In this document: positions 51,137-59,200 of the stretch, in pieces
Layout of the letters: each line of letters opens with the position of its first letter
Position numbering within the stretch: position 1 is the stretch's first letter
Source: Ferdinandcohnia salidurans
GTDB lineage: Bacteria > Bacillota > Bacilli > Bacillales > Bacillaceae_L
Assembly (NCBI RefSeq): GCF_042680725.1
Contig: NZ_JBHUEK010000025.1
Location: 620,001-684,000, forward strand
Direction of reading: 5' to 3'
DNA length: 64,000 bases
The notes under the pieces: model-generated
Told to the model about the DNA's origin: nothing
Seen by the model: the letters and a program-made list of their open reading frames with translations, nothing else
Database searches by the model: none
Program-made: the position numbers and the translations under genes

Positions 51137-52089
51137 TTTTCAGTAAATCCTGTCGCAATGACTGTCACGATAATTTCATCTTTCAAATTGTCATTAATGA
51201 CTGATCCAAAGATCATGTTTAGATCTTCATGTGTTGCTGATGAAATCACGTCAGCCGCTTCTTGTATTTCGAATAGGCTTAAATTTCTTCCGCCTGTAAT
51301 ATTTAAAATGACACCACGTGCTCCGCTTATAGATGTTTCAAGAAGTGGACTATTGATTGCTTTATTAGCCGCTTCAACTGCACGCCCGTCCCCTTTTGCC
51401 ATACCGATTCCCATCAAAGCTGTTCCTCTATGTGACATGACTGTTTTTACATCCGCGAAATCCAGATTAATTAAACCTGGTACCGCAATTAAATCGGAAA
51501 TCCCTTGTACCCCTCGAAGGAGAACATTGTCTGCTTCGCGGAAGGCTTCAATCATCGGTGTACGCTTATCGACAATCTCCAATAATTTCTCATTGGGAAT
51601 GATTATTAAGGTATCAACCGCTTCCTTCATTGCATCAATTCCTGCATCTGCATTAACAGCACGCTTACGGCCTTCAAATCGGAATGGTCTTGTTACAACG
51701 CCTATTGTTAATGAGCCTAGCTTCTTAGCGATTCTTGCAATTTCTGGTGCTGCTCCAGTACCAGTACCACCGCCCATTCCAGCTGTGACAAAGACCATGT
51801 CCGCTCCTCTTAAAGCATCCTCAATCTCTTTCTTGCTTTCTTCAACGGCTCTCATCCCTATTTCGGGATTGGCACCCGCACCAAGCCCCCGCGTTAAAGA
51901 TGCACCAATTTGAATGGTGATTTCTGCTTTTGATTGATTAAGTGCTTGTCCATCGGTGTTTACTGCTATGAATTCAACACCTTCTACCCCTGCTTCAATC
52001 ATTCGATTCACGGCATTATTTCCACCACCGCCAACACCTATTACTTTTATTCTTGCAAATTGATCTATGTATGGTTCAAACTCTAGCAT
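51133..52089 (-). CDS. FtsZ paralogue lacking the C-terminal linker and tail peptide
   Basis: This 318-residue tubulin-like GTPase follows bacillar FtsZ almost throughout. It has VIGVGGGGNNAVNRM (residues 16-30), the tubulin signature GGGTGTGAAP (106-115), PFRFEGRKR, and T7 loop NLDFADVKT. It ends at VIATGFTEN, exactly where FtsZ's globular core ends; normal FtsZ continues for about 60 residues with a linker and a conserved tail that binds FtsA, SepF and EzrA. A terminator follows at once, so this is not a frameshift. ATG 52089 (MLEFEPYIDQ) has AAGGAGG upstream. The gene is outside any dcw cluster, so a normal ftsZ presumably exists elsewhere. Confidence 0.9.
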   Translation of the reverse strand: MLEFEPYIDQFARIKVIGVGGGGNNAVNRMIEAGVEGVEFIAVNTDGQALNQSKAEITIQIGASLTRGLGAGANPEIGMRAVEESKKEIEDALRGADMVFVTAGMGGGTGTGAAPEIARIAKKLGSLTIGVVTRPFRFEGRKRAVNADAGIDAMKEAVDTLIIIPNEKLLEIVDKRTPMIEAFREADNVLLRGVQGISDLIAVPGLINLDFADVKTVMSHRGTALMGIGMAKGDGRAVEAANKAINSPLLETSISGARGVILNITGGRNLSLFEIQEAADVISSATHEDLNMIFGSVINDNLKDEIIVTVIATGFTEN

Positions 52090-52445
52090 GACTTTTTCCT
52101 CCTTGCCGCCCGTTGCCTTCTTTCTAAGATTCGTGTTCAAAAAGGAGGATAAAAAGGACCAAGAAGTTCAAGGCGGCGCAGCTTTGAGTAGCGGAGCGTA
52201 TGTTCTTAATACGTGAGCAACGCAAAAGCAAGCCAACGATGAAATTCGACGTGTCATTTTTACCGGACTTTTTGAATTTCTTCCTAAGTGAAGACGGATT
52301 TATACTATATACTTCGTAGTACTACTTCGCTTTCTGTCACTAATTTCCTCTAAAAATTGAAAAGAACCTACACTAAATACCTAAAAAGCATAATATTAGA
52401 TTTCTTTTACAAACTAATACTAACATGTAATGAAAGGAACGAGCC
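52090..52445. other. Intergenic region between ftsZ paralogue and LysM amidase
   Basis: This 356-base divergent region holds the MITE-like element (52136-52276) directly upstream of the ftsZ paralogue, and an AT-rich stretch that must contain the amidase promoter. No gene was seen. Confidence 0.55.
52136..52276. repeat. MITE-like dispersed element, full-length copy
   Basis: 141 bases bounded by perfect 9-base terminal inverted repeats TTCAAAAAG and CTTTTTGAA. The interior includes GGATAAAAAGGACCAAGAAG, GGCGGCGCAGCTTTGAGTAG, ACGTGAGCAACGCAAAAGC and GTGTCATTTTTACCGGA. A shortened relative is at 27485-27546. No open frame. It sits between the ftsZ paralogue and its probable promoter region. Confidence 0.75.
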
Positions 52446-53438
52446 ATGATAAACAGGATAGCATTTGTAATTGGAGTTTTTTTCTTAATCTTTATCGCTT
52501 TCCTCCCTACAGATGTAGGAGCAAATAGCACTGAAAATATATATGTCGTCCAAGCTGGTGATACTTTACCTGGGATTGCAAAAAAATTTAAAATCTCTGT
52601 AGAAGAACTAAAAATCACCAATGGGATTCAATCAGATTTATTTGTTGTCGGACAGAAGCTATGGGTTCCCATTTCCTATGAGGTTGTTGCTGGAGATTCC
52701 TTGCAGAAGCTTTCTTCAAAATTTCATACATCCCCTGAGCAGATTAAAACGACAAACAAGCTTACAACTGAAAAAGTCGTTCCAGGACAGATTCTCAAAA
52801 TTGCCCCGAGAAGGATGAATATGCAAGGGGAACACATTTTAATGACAAAAGAAGAATTTAAAGATTGGCTCTTCAATCAGAAGATTAAACGAAAAATAAG
52901 CCTAATCCAGCAGCATCATACATGGGTCCCAGACTATAGTCGGTTTAACGGCTCCAACCATTTTGGGCTGTTAACCGGTATGGAAAATTATCATAAGAAT
53001 CAGATGGGCTGGAAGCATATCGCCCAAAATATTACGACTTTTCCAGATGGGAAAGTTGCTGTCTCAAGGCCACTACATATTGTCCCAGAAGGCACAATTG
53101 GTAGTAAGGCTAACTCTGTCGGCATTGCAATTGAACACCTTGGAAATTTTGATATTGGCCATGATGGGATGACGAAAGAACAAAGCGACACAATTATTTA
53201 TGTCAATGCGGCTCTTAGCCTTAAATTTGGATTAACCCCTTCCGTTGACAGTATTACCTACCATCATTGGTGGGATCTGCGAAACGGCGAAAGAGTGCTG
53301 GATAAAGGGCCTGACTATAATGTGAAAACCTGTCCAGGAACTGGATTTTTCGGCGGCAACTCTACAACAAGTGCCAGGAAATATTTTTATCCCTTGATAA
53401 CACGCAAAATGGAAGAACTTCAAAAGGAAATGGATTAA
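52446..53438 (+). CDS. Secreted LysM N-acetylmuramoyl-L-alanine amidase
   Basis: This 330-residue protein has a signal peptide (residues 1-26), two LysM peptidoglycan-binding modules (about 31-74, YVVQAGDTLPGIAKKFKIS, and 77-119, YEVVAGDSLQKLSSKFHTS) and an Amidase_2/PGRP-like domain (about 150-315). The zinc ligands are in QQHHTWVP, YHHWWD and CPGTGF. It should cut the MurNAc-L-Ala bond in the cell wall. AAAGGA lies 7 bases before the ATG; a terminator follows. Confidence 0.88.
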   Translation: MINRIAFVIGVFFLIFIAFLPTDVGANSTENIYVVQAGDTLPGIAKKFKISVEELKITNGIQSDLFVVGQKLWVPISYEVVAGDSLQKLSSKFHTSPEQIKTTNKLTTEKVVPGQILKIAPRRMNMQGEHILMTKEEFKDWLFNQKIKRKISLIQQHHTWVPDYSRFNGSNHFGLLTGMENYHKNQMGWKHIAQNITTFPDGKVAVSRPLHIVPEGTIGSKANSVGIAIEHLGNFDIGHDGMTKEQSDTIIYVNAALSLKFGLTPSVDSITYHHWWDLRNGERVLDKGPDYNVKTCPGTGFFGGNSTTSARKYFYPLITRKMEELQKEMD

Positions 53439-53441
53439 GAC

Positions 53442-53475
53442 AAACCCACTCTACCATACGGATGAGTGGGTTTTT
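53442..53475 (+). terminator. Terminator of the LysM amidase gene
   Basis: AAACCCACTC pairs with GAGTGGGTTT, then TT. Confidence 0.82.
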
Positions 53476-53486
53476 AGCTATTAAAA

Positions 53487-54194
53487 TTAAATCAAAATAC
53501 TTTCTTTCTTAAAATAGTCAGGTTGTTCCTTCTTAAATTCATACAAATGAGCTATACCTTTTGTAATATGCTCAGTTACAACCGCCTCTGCCGCTTTAAC
53601 ATCCTTACATTTAAGAGCATTAAAAATAGCTCTATGTTCATCCAAAACAGTCTCCCAATCCGCAGCCTTAGTTGTGATAAGTCGAAGCATTCGAACCCTC
53701 TTATACTGCCCGTTCATTTGGTCGATTCCTTTCCAAATACGGTCCATCCCTAACCCTTTATAAATGAGTTCATGAAATTCATCATCATAAGCTAAAAAGT
53801 CTTTTTCGTTTTCTTCCCGTAAGGCAATTTCCTGCATAGTTAAGCATTTTTCTAATTTATATAATGAGTCAGGAGTTAGTTTTTCCGTCGCTTCTCGAAT
53901 CACAGCAAGCTCCACAGCTTTCCTCATAAATCGCGATTCCTCAATATGTTTCGGATCGATTAAAGATACAAAAGTCCCTATCTGTGGCTTTATTTCTATT
54001 AATCCTTCCTTTGCAAGTTGCATCAAAGCTTCCCTAATCGGTGTTCTGCTAACACTTAGCTGAGACCCAATCTCAGATTCTGAAATTGGAGAACCCGGAC
54101 ATAACGAAAAATCTATAATTTTTTCATTTAGATAGGAGTAGACATATTCTCTTCTTGTACCGCCATCACTTCGTCTAACTTGATTATATTTCAT
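53487..54194 (-). CDS. GntR-family regulator, FadR (FCD) type
   Basis: This 235-residue regulator has an N-terminal winged helix with ISESEIGSQLSVSRTPIREA (about residues 36-55) and LIEIKPQIGTFVS, and a C-terminal all-helical FCD effector domain with metal-ligand-type Asp and His residues (YDDEFHELI; DEHRAIFNAL; VTEHITKGI). The effector is unknown and no obvious catabolic gene is adjacent. ATG 54194 (MKYNQVRR) has AAGGGAG upstream at 9 bases; the longer frame is unlikely. Confidence 0.85.
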   Translation of the reverse strand: MKYNQVRRSDGGTRREYVYSYLNEKIIDFSLCPGSPISESEIGSQLSVSRTPIREALMQLAKEGLIEIKPQIGTFVSLIDPKHIEESRFMRKAVELAVIREATEKLTPDSLYKLEKCLTMQEIALREENEKDFLAYDDEFHELIYKGLGMDRIWKGIDQMNGQYKRVRMLRLITTKAADWETVLDEHRAIFNALKCKDVKAAEAVVTEHITKGIAHLYEFKKEQPDYFKKESILI

Positions 54195-54317
54195 AACCCA
54201 AAACTCCCTTAAACAAATATCATCCATAAGCATTTACTTTCACCTGGATAATATAAACTATTATTCTATTATAATCATTTTATACTAAAACGCTTACATA
54301 GGATAGTCCTGAATTAC

Positions 54318-54355
54318 AAAAAAAGGAACCTGGTACTTTTCCCAGGCCCTCTTCT
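54318..54355 (-). terminator. Terminator of the HAD-licT-pgl operon
   Basis: On the minus strand GGCCTGG pairs imperfectly with CCAGGTTCC, followed by seven T. Confidence 0.65.
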
Positions 54356-54360
54356 TTATT

Positions 54361-55410
54361 TTAACTATGTAAAAATTTCACGCAGACTGGGTATGGTACA
54401 GTGATATCTGAATCAATTAGTGTTAATTTTCCAGTTTGTTCGTCCCTCGCATATAACACAAGGTTGCTTGATTCCTGGTTTGAGCCCACGATGAATTTTT
54501 CTGATGGATCAAATACAAAGTCACGTGGCCAATCCCCTTTTGACGAAGCCATTTCTACTAATGTTAACTCCCCTGTTGCCTCATTCACTTGGAAAACAGC
54601 AATACTGTTATGCCCACGGTTAGCCGCATATACAAACTTCCCATCCTTTGAAATATGTATAGCACTACCTTGACTGTTTTCAGTAAAGTCCTCAGGAATG
54701 GTTGAAATATATTGAAGTTCCGTAAAACTTCCATTGCTACTGTCATAGGCTAAAACAACCACTTCATTGCTTATCTCTGTCATCAGATATGCATGTTTCC
54801 CATTAGGATGGAAAGCAATATGTCTTGGCCCGCTTCCTGGTCGAACCGATAAACTACTTACTTCATGTAATGACCCATTCTCTACTGCATAAGTGATGAG
54901 CTTATCAATGCCTAAATCAACTGCCACCACATATCTTTCATCTGGAGTAAATCCTGAGAAATGGGTATGAGGTTTTTCTTGTCTTTCATGTGGCCCCTTA
55001 CCTTGATGTGAAACAACCGATTGGGAAGATTCAATTCCTCCTGTTTGACTGTTAACTGAATACAGTTCAATTGTGCCTTTATGATAGTTAGCCGTTAAAA
55101 CTTGGTTATTTGCCTGGTTTACACTGACATGACAAGGTGATGCCCCTTCTGAAACATTATGGTTTACTGGCTTTAAATCACCTGTTTGGCTATCGATTTC
55201 ATAAGCAGCAACTCCACCCGATTCTCCATCTTTTATAACCGAATAAAGAAAACGATTATCCTGGCTCACTGTTACATATGTAGGATTACCTAAAGTTGCC
55301 GCAAGCTTTACATCCTCAATTTTTTGTTCATCTGTATCTAAAGTAAACGTATAGACTCCTTTGCTGTCCCCTTTTGTATAAGTACCAACATATCCAATAA
55401 ATTTGCTCAT
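54361..55410 (-). CDS. pgl: 6-Phosphogluconolactonase, seven-bladed propeller type (YkgB-like)
   Basis: This 349-residue beta-propeller lactonase is very similar to B. subtilis YkgB (Pgl): GYVGTYTKGDSKGVY at the start, SPCHVSV, GKGPHERQEKPHTH, VAVDLGIDKL, GSGPRHIAFHPNGK, NSQGSAIH, and C-terminal PYPVCVKFLHS. It hydrolyses 6-phosphoglucono-lactone in the oxidative pentose phosphate pathway. ATG 55410 follows AAAGGGG at 8 bases. It lies 70 bases after the LicT-like gene on the same strand, so it may be co-transcribed under RAT control. Confidence 0.93.
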   Translation of the reverse strand: MSKFIGYVGTYTKGDSKGVYTFTLDTDEQKIEDVKLAATLGNPTYVTVSQDNRFLYSVIKDGESGGVAAYEIDSQTGDLKPVNHNVSEGASPCHVSVNQANNQVLTANYHKGTIELYSVNSQTGGIESSQSVVSHQGKGPHERQEKPHTHFSGFTPDERYVVAVDLGIDKLITYAVENGSLHEVSSLSVRPGSGPRHIAFHPNGKHAYLMTEISNEVVVLAYDSSNGSFTELQYISTIPEDFTENSQGSAIHISKDGKFVYAANRGHNSIAVFQVNEATGELTLVEMASSKGDWPRDFVFDPSEKFIVGSNQESSNLVLYARDEQTGKLTLIDSDITVPYPVCVKFLHS

Positions 55411-55480
55411 TTGGTAGACCCCTTTCATCATTTATTAATTTGCGTTTCATACGGTAGTAATTCTCTTACAATCTACGTAA

Positions 55481-56329
55481 TCACAGATTTTTATGTCGAT
55501 TTGTGACTCGATGAATATGTACGGTCAAATAAACTTCTTCTTCCTTGGAAATCTTCCAACCAAACTCTGTCTTTAAAAACTTTGAAACTTTCTTCGTACA
55601 TTTATAAGCATCTGAATATTTAAGTTTGATCTGATTATGGAAAAAATCTTCAATGGAATCAGTTAATTTTTCCTTGCGCATATACCTCATTCCAAAGAAG
55701 CGAAGATGGGTTACAAATCGTTCATAGTTCACAGAAGTCTCATCAAGCTCCATATCAAAGTGACCTTTCACTATGTTTAGTATATCATTTACCATCTGTG
55801 CAATCTGAACGGCTGCTCCCATATTATCTCCTGAGAGTTGCCCATTTACCAAATGTAGAGCAATTGACGCAGCCTCGTCTTCATCAAGTCTAATACCCGT
55901 CTCTTTTTTAATAATATCCAAGGCTTTTAATGCAATTTGGAATTCTGGTCTATAATATTTTCGAATTTCCCATAATAGGGCATTTTTCAATTGAATCCCT
56001 TGGTTATGCCTACTAATGGCGAAACTAAGGTGGTCTGTTAAAGCCACATATAGGTAATCATCTAGTTTATTAGGTAATTGAGTTTTAGCATATTCTAAAA
56101 TTTTGGAGGAAATACTTAAATACAGCTCTGATGTATCTTCGAGTAACTTGGCAAGCTTTTCGGTAATCCCATGTTTTTGCAAGATAAATGTTTTCTCAAT
56201 TTTCGAAGCATCAATAGTATCTCCAGACTTTCGTTGAAAAGCCAAGCCCTTGCCCATGACCACTATTTCTTGATCGAGTTCATTTCTACACATCACAACA
56301 TTGTTATTTAAAACCTTTTCGATTTTCAT
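55481..56329 (-). CDS. licT: BglG/LicT-family transcription antiterminator
   Basis: This 282-residue protein has an N-terminal CAT RNA-binding domain (MKIEKVLNNNVVMCRNELDQ, residues 1-57) and two PTS-regulation domains (about 70-170 and 171-282). PRD histidines expected from LicT are present: His100, His159, His208 and His271. When the inducing sugar is present and HPr phosphorylates PRD2, the dimer binds a RAT hairpin and prevents termination. A matching RAT lies at 57316-57344, before the upstream HAD gene. It starts 50 bases after that gene. The cognate beta-glucoside PTS is not in the window. Confidence 0.92.
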   Translation of the reverse strand: MKIEKVLNNNVVMCRNELDQEIVVMGKGLAFQRKSGDTIDASKIEKTFILQKHGITEKLAKLLEDTSELYLSISSKILEYAKTQLPNKLDDYLYVALTDHLSFAISRHNQGIQLKNALLWEIRKYYRPEFQIALKALDIIKKETGIRLDEDEAASIALHLVNGQLSGDNMGAAVQIAQMVNDILNIVKGHFDMELDETSVNYERFVTHLRFFGMRYMRKEKLTDSIEDFFHNQIKLKYSDAYKCTKKVSKFLKTEFGWKISKEEEVYLTVHIHRVTNRHKNL

Positions 56330-56379
56330 GCATCCACCCCGTCCCTAAATAGATTCCCTACGTATGCTTGTACATTTTA

Positions 56380-57243
56380 TTAATAATGCTCTTTTAGCAT
56401 TTCTTCTATTGCGAAAGCTACCCCATCTTCTTCATTTGTTTTTGTATGAAATTTACAGATGCCTAGTATTTCTTTATCAGCATTCCCCATGGCAACACCA
56501 CGGCCAGCCATTTCAAGCATACTTTTATCGTTTAGGTTATCTCCCATCGACATGACATCCTTCATTTCAATCCCCATGCTTTTAGCTAATTCTGCTAGGG
56601 CTAAGCCCTTGATAGCTTCTGGGTGGTTAAACTCTAGATTTAAGTAACCAGAAGAAGTGATCACCACTCCGGTCTCATCTATTAGCTCATTATACACCTG
56701 CTGATGTCTTTCCTCATCGTCCGCAAAGCTTAAAAGTTTATATATTTTTAAATCATCAATGGCCTCTAATTGTTCATAACTCTCGATAAACTGGACACTT
56801 TCATCTTGGAAACGCTGTTCAATTTTTTGATTAATTTCTTCATCTGTAAAATTTGGATTGACTGTTTTCCACCATCTAGTCATCCGATCAATAAAGCTAT
56901 CTCTTCCAAAAGAAAACAAGCCCTTGTTGGTAAAGAACTCCGTATACATTTCACCATTATGACATGCTGTGTATACCTTTTTACAAACCAATTTATCCAT
57001 TGGAATGTCACGTAAAACGTTCCCGTTTATATCAAAAGAACTAGCGCCGTTCAAAGTAATAATTGGACAAGTAATTCCTACTTCTTTAATAGGCATGTTT
57101 GCAGCATCATAAGATCTCCCTGTTACAACTACAAACTTTACCCCTTTATCCATTGCCTTTTGAATCGCGCGTACATTTGCCTCACTTACTTTATGATTAT
57201 TGTTTAATAGAGTCCCATCTAAATCTGAAGCAATCAGTTTCAT
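56380..57243 (-). CDS. HAD-superfamily sugar phosphatase, Cof type
   Basis: This 287-residue Cof-type HAD hydrolase has motif I DLDGTLLNNN (Asp8/Asp10), motif II VVTGRS, the Lys of motif III (IKGLALAELAKSMGI) and motif IV MGDNLNDKSMLE, with a type C2B cap between. Family members dephosphorylate sugar phosphates, FMN or PLP. It is first in a RAT-controlled operon with a LicT-like antiterminator, suggesting a glucoside- or sugar-phosphate role. The start MKLIASDLDG is standard. Confidence 0.88.
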   Translation of the reverse strand: MKLIASDLDGTLLNNNHKVSEANVRAIQKAMDKGVKFVVVTGRSYDAANMPIKEVGITCPIITLNGASSFDINGNVLRDIPMDKLVCKKVYTACHNGEMYTEFFTNKGLFSFGRDSFIDRMTRWWKTVNPNFTDEEINQKIEQRFQDESVQFIESYEQLEAIDDLKIYKLLSFADDEERHQQVYNELIDETGVVITSSGYLNLEFNHPEAIKGLALAELAKSMGIEMKDVMSMGDNLNDKSMLEMAGRGVAMGNADKEILGICKFHTKTNEEDGVAFAIEEMLKEHY

Positions 57244-57270
57244 CCCAAATCCCTCTTTCGTATAAAATGA

Positions 57271-57321
57271 AAAAACCTAAATAAACTGTCTCCTAAAACA
57301 GAAACACCTTACTTAGGTTTT
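57271..57321 (-). terminator. LicT-controlled leader terminator
   Basis: On the minus strand AAAACCTAA pairs with TTTAGGTTTT, enclosing an imperfect inner stem and ending in a T-run. Its 5' arm overlaps the last bases of the RAT, so the two folds exclude each other. Confidence 0.85.
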
Positions 57322-57344
57322 GCCTGCTTTACCAGTAACAATCC
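57316..57344 (-). promoter_or_regulatory. Ribonucleic antiterminator (RAT) of LicT/SacT type
   Basis: On the minus strand the 29-base element begins GGATTGTTACTG and ends GCAGGCAAAACC, the classical RAT halves. It overlaps the terminator immediately downstream and lies about 75 bases before the HAD gene. Confidence 0.93.
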
Positions 57345-57352
57345 TACTTTCT

Positions 57353-57380
57353 ATTATAACAAGATATATATTTAACACAA
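57353..57380 (-). promoter_or_regulatory. Sigma-A promoter of the HAD-licT-pgl operon
   Basis: On the minus strand TTGTGT and TATAAT are 16 bases apart, with TGT directly before the -10 (extended -10). The predicted start near 57346 places the RAT at the very 5' end of the RNA. Confidence 0.75.
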
Positions 57381-57398
57381 AGCGAACGCTACTTACAT

Positions 57399-57438
57399 AA
57401 AAAAGGCTACTTACAACTTTATGTTATAAGTAGCTTTT
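57399..57438 (-). terminator. Terminator of brnQ
   Basis: On the minus strand AAAAGCTACTTATAAC pairs with GTTGTAAGTAGCC, followed by TTTTTT. Confidence 0.82.
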
Positions 57439-57442
57439 CGTC

Positions 57443-58786
57443 TTATTCTTTAATTGGCTCTGGGTTAAGAGCACCATGTTTAATGATACTAATTAAATAA
57501 CCAATTACACCACCGATTATTGCTGGTACAATCCAGCCTAACCCAACTGAGTATAATGGAAGAACTGATGCTAAAAAGTCATTTAAAGCAGCAATTTTTA
57601 CACCTGCTGCATTTAATCCATCATTTACACTTAGGATCAATGTAACTAAAATACTGACTTGGTATACTTCCTTACGTCCCTTGAATAGTGGGTGTAAGAA
57701 TGTCAATGCCATCAAACAAATCGCTAATGGATATAGAGCTACTAAAACTGGTATAGAAAAACTGATAATTGAACTTAAACCGAAGTTTGAAATTACCGCA
57801 CTAAATACTGTAAAGACAACAGCCCATTTCTTATAAGAAAGAGCAGGAATTAATTTTGAGAAATAAGACGCACAAGATGTAATAAGTCCAATACTTGTTG
57901 TTAAACAAGCTGCGATAACAATCACTGCAAGAATAACTTTACCATACCAACCAAAGAAGTGTAGAGAGGCAGCAGATAGTATTGATCCACCATTATCTAA
58001 GAATCCAAGACCTTCTACACTTGTTGCACCTAAGAATGCAAGTGAAGAATAAATAACTGCTAGTAAAACCCCTGCTACTAATGCAACTTTACCTGTTGAA
58101 ATCATGATTTGTTTTTTAGAAGTTGCTCCGCGCTGCTTCATGATGTTAATAATGATAATTCCAAATACAAATGCTGCAAGTGCATCCATTGTGTTATAGC
58201 CTTCTTGGAAACCTTTAAAGAAGCTATTTGACATATAGGTTTCTGTAGGCTCTTGGATTGCACCAATCGGATTCACAAATGCCGCTATAATAAGAATAGC
58301 AATTACGATTAATAGTATCGGTGTTAACATTTTCCCAACAATATCAACAATCTTACTAGACTTTAAAGAAAAGAATAGTGTTACCCCAAAGAACACAACT
58401 GTAAATAGGAATAACGGAAGATAGCTCGTTTGATTTTCTAAGAATGGAACGATCCCAATTTCATAAGCAACTGTATTCGTTCTTGGAATTGCAAAAAAAG
58501 GACCAATTGTTAAATATAATGCAACTGTAAAGAAAATACCATATACAGGATTAACTCGTCCCGCTAAAGACTCCAAATCACTTTTACCTGAGAATGCTAA
58601 TGCTAGTATACAAAGAACAGGTAACCCTACTCCTGTAATAATGAAACCAAGATTCGCTGTGAAAACATTGTCTCCAGCTAACTGACCTAATTGTACCGGG
58701 AAGATTAAATTCCCTGCTCCAAAGAATAATGCAAACAACATAAAACCGACTGCAATTACATTGCTAAATGAATCTCTCGATGACAT
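57443..58786 (-). CDS. brnQ: Branched-chain amino acid:cation symporter (BrnQ/LIVCS family)
   Basis: This 447-residue transporter of about 12 helices starts with the family block VIAVGFMLFALFFGAGNLIF and continues PVQLGQLAG. It imports Leu, Ile and Val with Na+ or H+. It is a single gene with its own promoter (58898-58925) and terminator. A 13/15 match to the CodY box adjoins the -35, in keeping with CodY repression of branched-chain uptake known in Bacillus. An AGGAGG-like ribosome-binding site precedes the ATG. Confidence 0.95.
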   Translation of the reverse strand: MSSRDSFSNVIAVGFMLFALFFGAGNLIFPVQLGQLAGDNVFTANLGFIITGVGLPVLCILALAFSGKSDLESLAGRVNPVYGIFFTVALYLTIGPFFAIPRTNTVAYEIGIVPFLENQTSYLPLFLFTVVFFGVTLFFSLKSSKIVDIVGKMLTPILLIVIAILIIAAFVNPIGAIQEPTETYMSNSFFKGFQEGYNTMDALAAFVFGIIIINIMKQRGATSKKQIMISTGKVALVAGVLLAVIYSSLAFLGATSVEGLGFLDNGGSILSAASLHFFGWYGKVILAVIVIAACLTTSIGLITSCASYFSKLIPALSYKKWAVVFTVFSAVISNFGLSSIISFSIPVLVALYPLAICLMALTFLHPLFKGRKEVYQVSILVTLILSVNDGLNAAGVKIAALNDFLASVLPLYSVGLGWIVPAIIGGVIGYLISIIKHGALNPEPIKE

Positions 58787-58897
58787 ATCTATTCCTCCTA
58801 AAACACTCTAGACACCTAATTCTCCGAATACATCTAGAGCATAAAAAATTATACTAGTAAACTCGCTTGCTTACAAACATCAACTTGATAGGAACTA

Positions 58898-58925
58898 ATA
58901 TATCACACAAAATATCCAAAAGCAA
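58898..58925 (-). promoter_or_regulatory. Sigma-A promoter of brnQ
   Basis: On the minus strand TTGCTT and TATATT are 16 bases apart, about 110 bases upstream of the brnQ start. Confidence 0.6.
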
Positions 58926-58926
58926 C

Positions 58927-58941
58927 ACTTTTCAGAAAATA
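58927..58941. promoter_or_regulatory. CodY-like box upstream of brnQ
   Basis: ACTTTTCAGAAAATA matches the CodY consensus AATTTTCWGAAAATT at 13 of 15 positions and abuts the predicted -35 of brnQ. Confidence 0.65.
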
Positions 58942-59200
58942 AAATTATATCAAAATACTTTTAATAATAAATGTAAGTACTGTTATTTAGTTCCAATGCA
59001 CTACCTTAATCTATCTCTTAATCCCGGTATAACCTATTTCTAAATCCTTTTGCTTGGAGGAGAAACTTCAAAAGAAAGTGATAAAACTATTATTTGTAAA
59101 TATGGCTCATTTCATAACGTTGCAGATCCATGTTTATCGGATAAGAATCTAATACTTAGAACAAATTAAAAAAAATTGCTATCGGAAAGGATTGTTTTTA
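58942..59200. other. Intergenic region between brnQ promoter and a membrane-protein gene
   Basis: About 260 AT-rich bases with no recognised motif apart from AAAGGA (about 59186-59191), the ribosome-binding site of the gene to the right. With 58787-58941 it forms a gene-free stretch of about 410 bases. Confidence 0.5.

Noticed and set aside
51158..51913. 251-codon open frame on the plus strand
   Set aside because: It is antisense to the FtsZ paralogue, has unlikely composition and no ribosome-binding site; FtsZ similarity decides the strand.
51133..52089. FtsZ truncated by a frameshift or sequencing error
   Set aside because: A terminator follows the stop within a few bases and no linker or tail-like sequence is found in any frame downstream.
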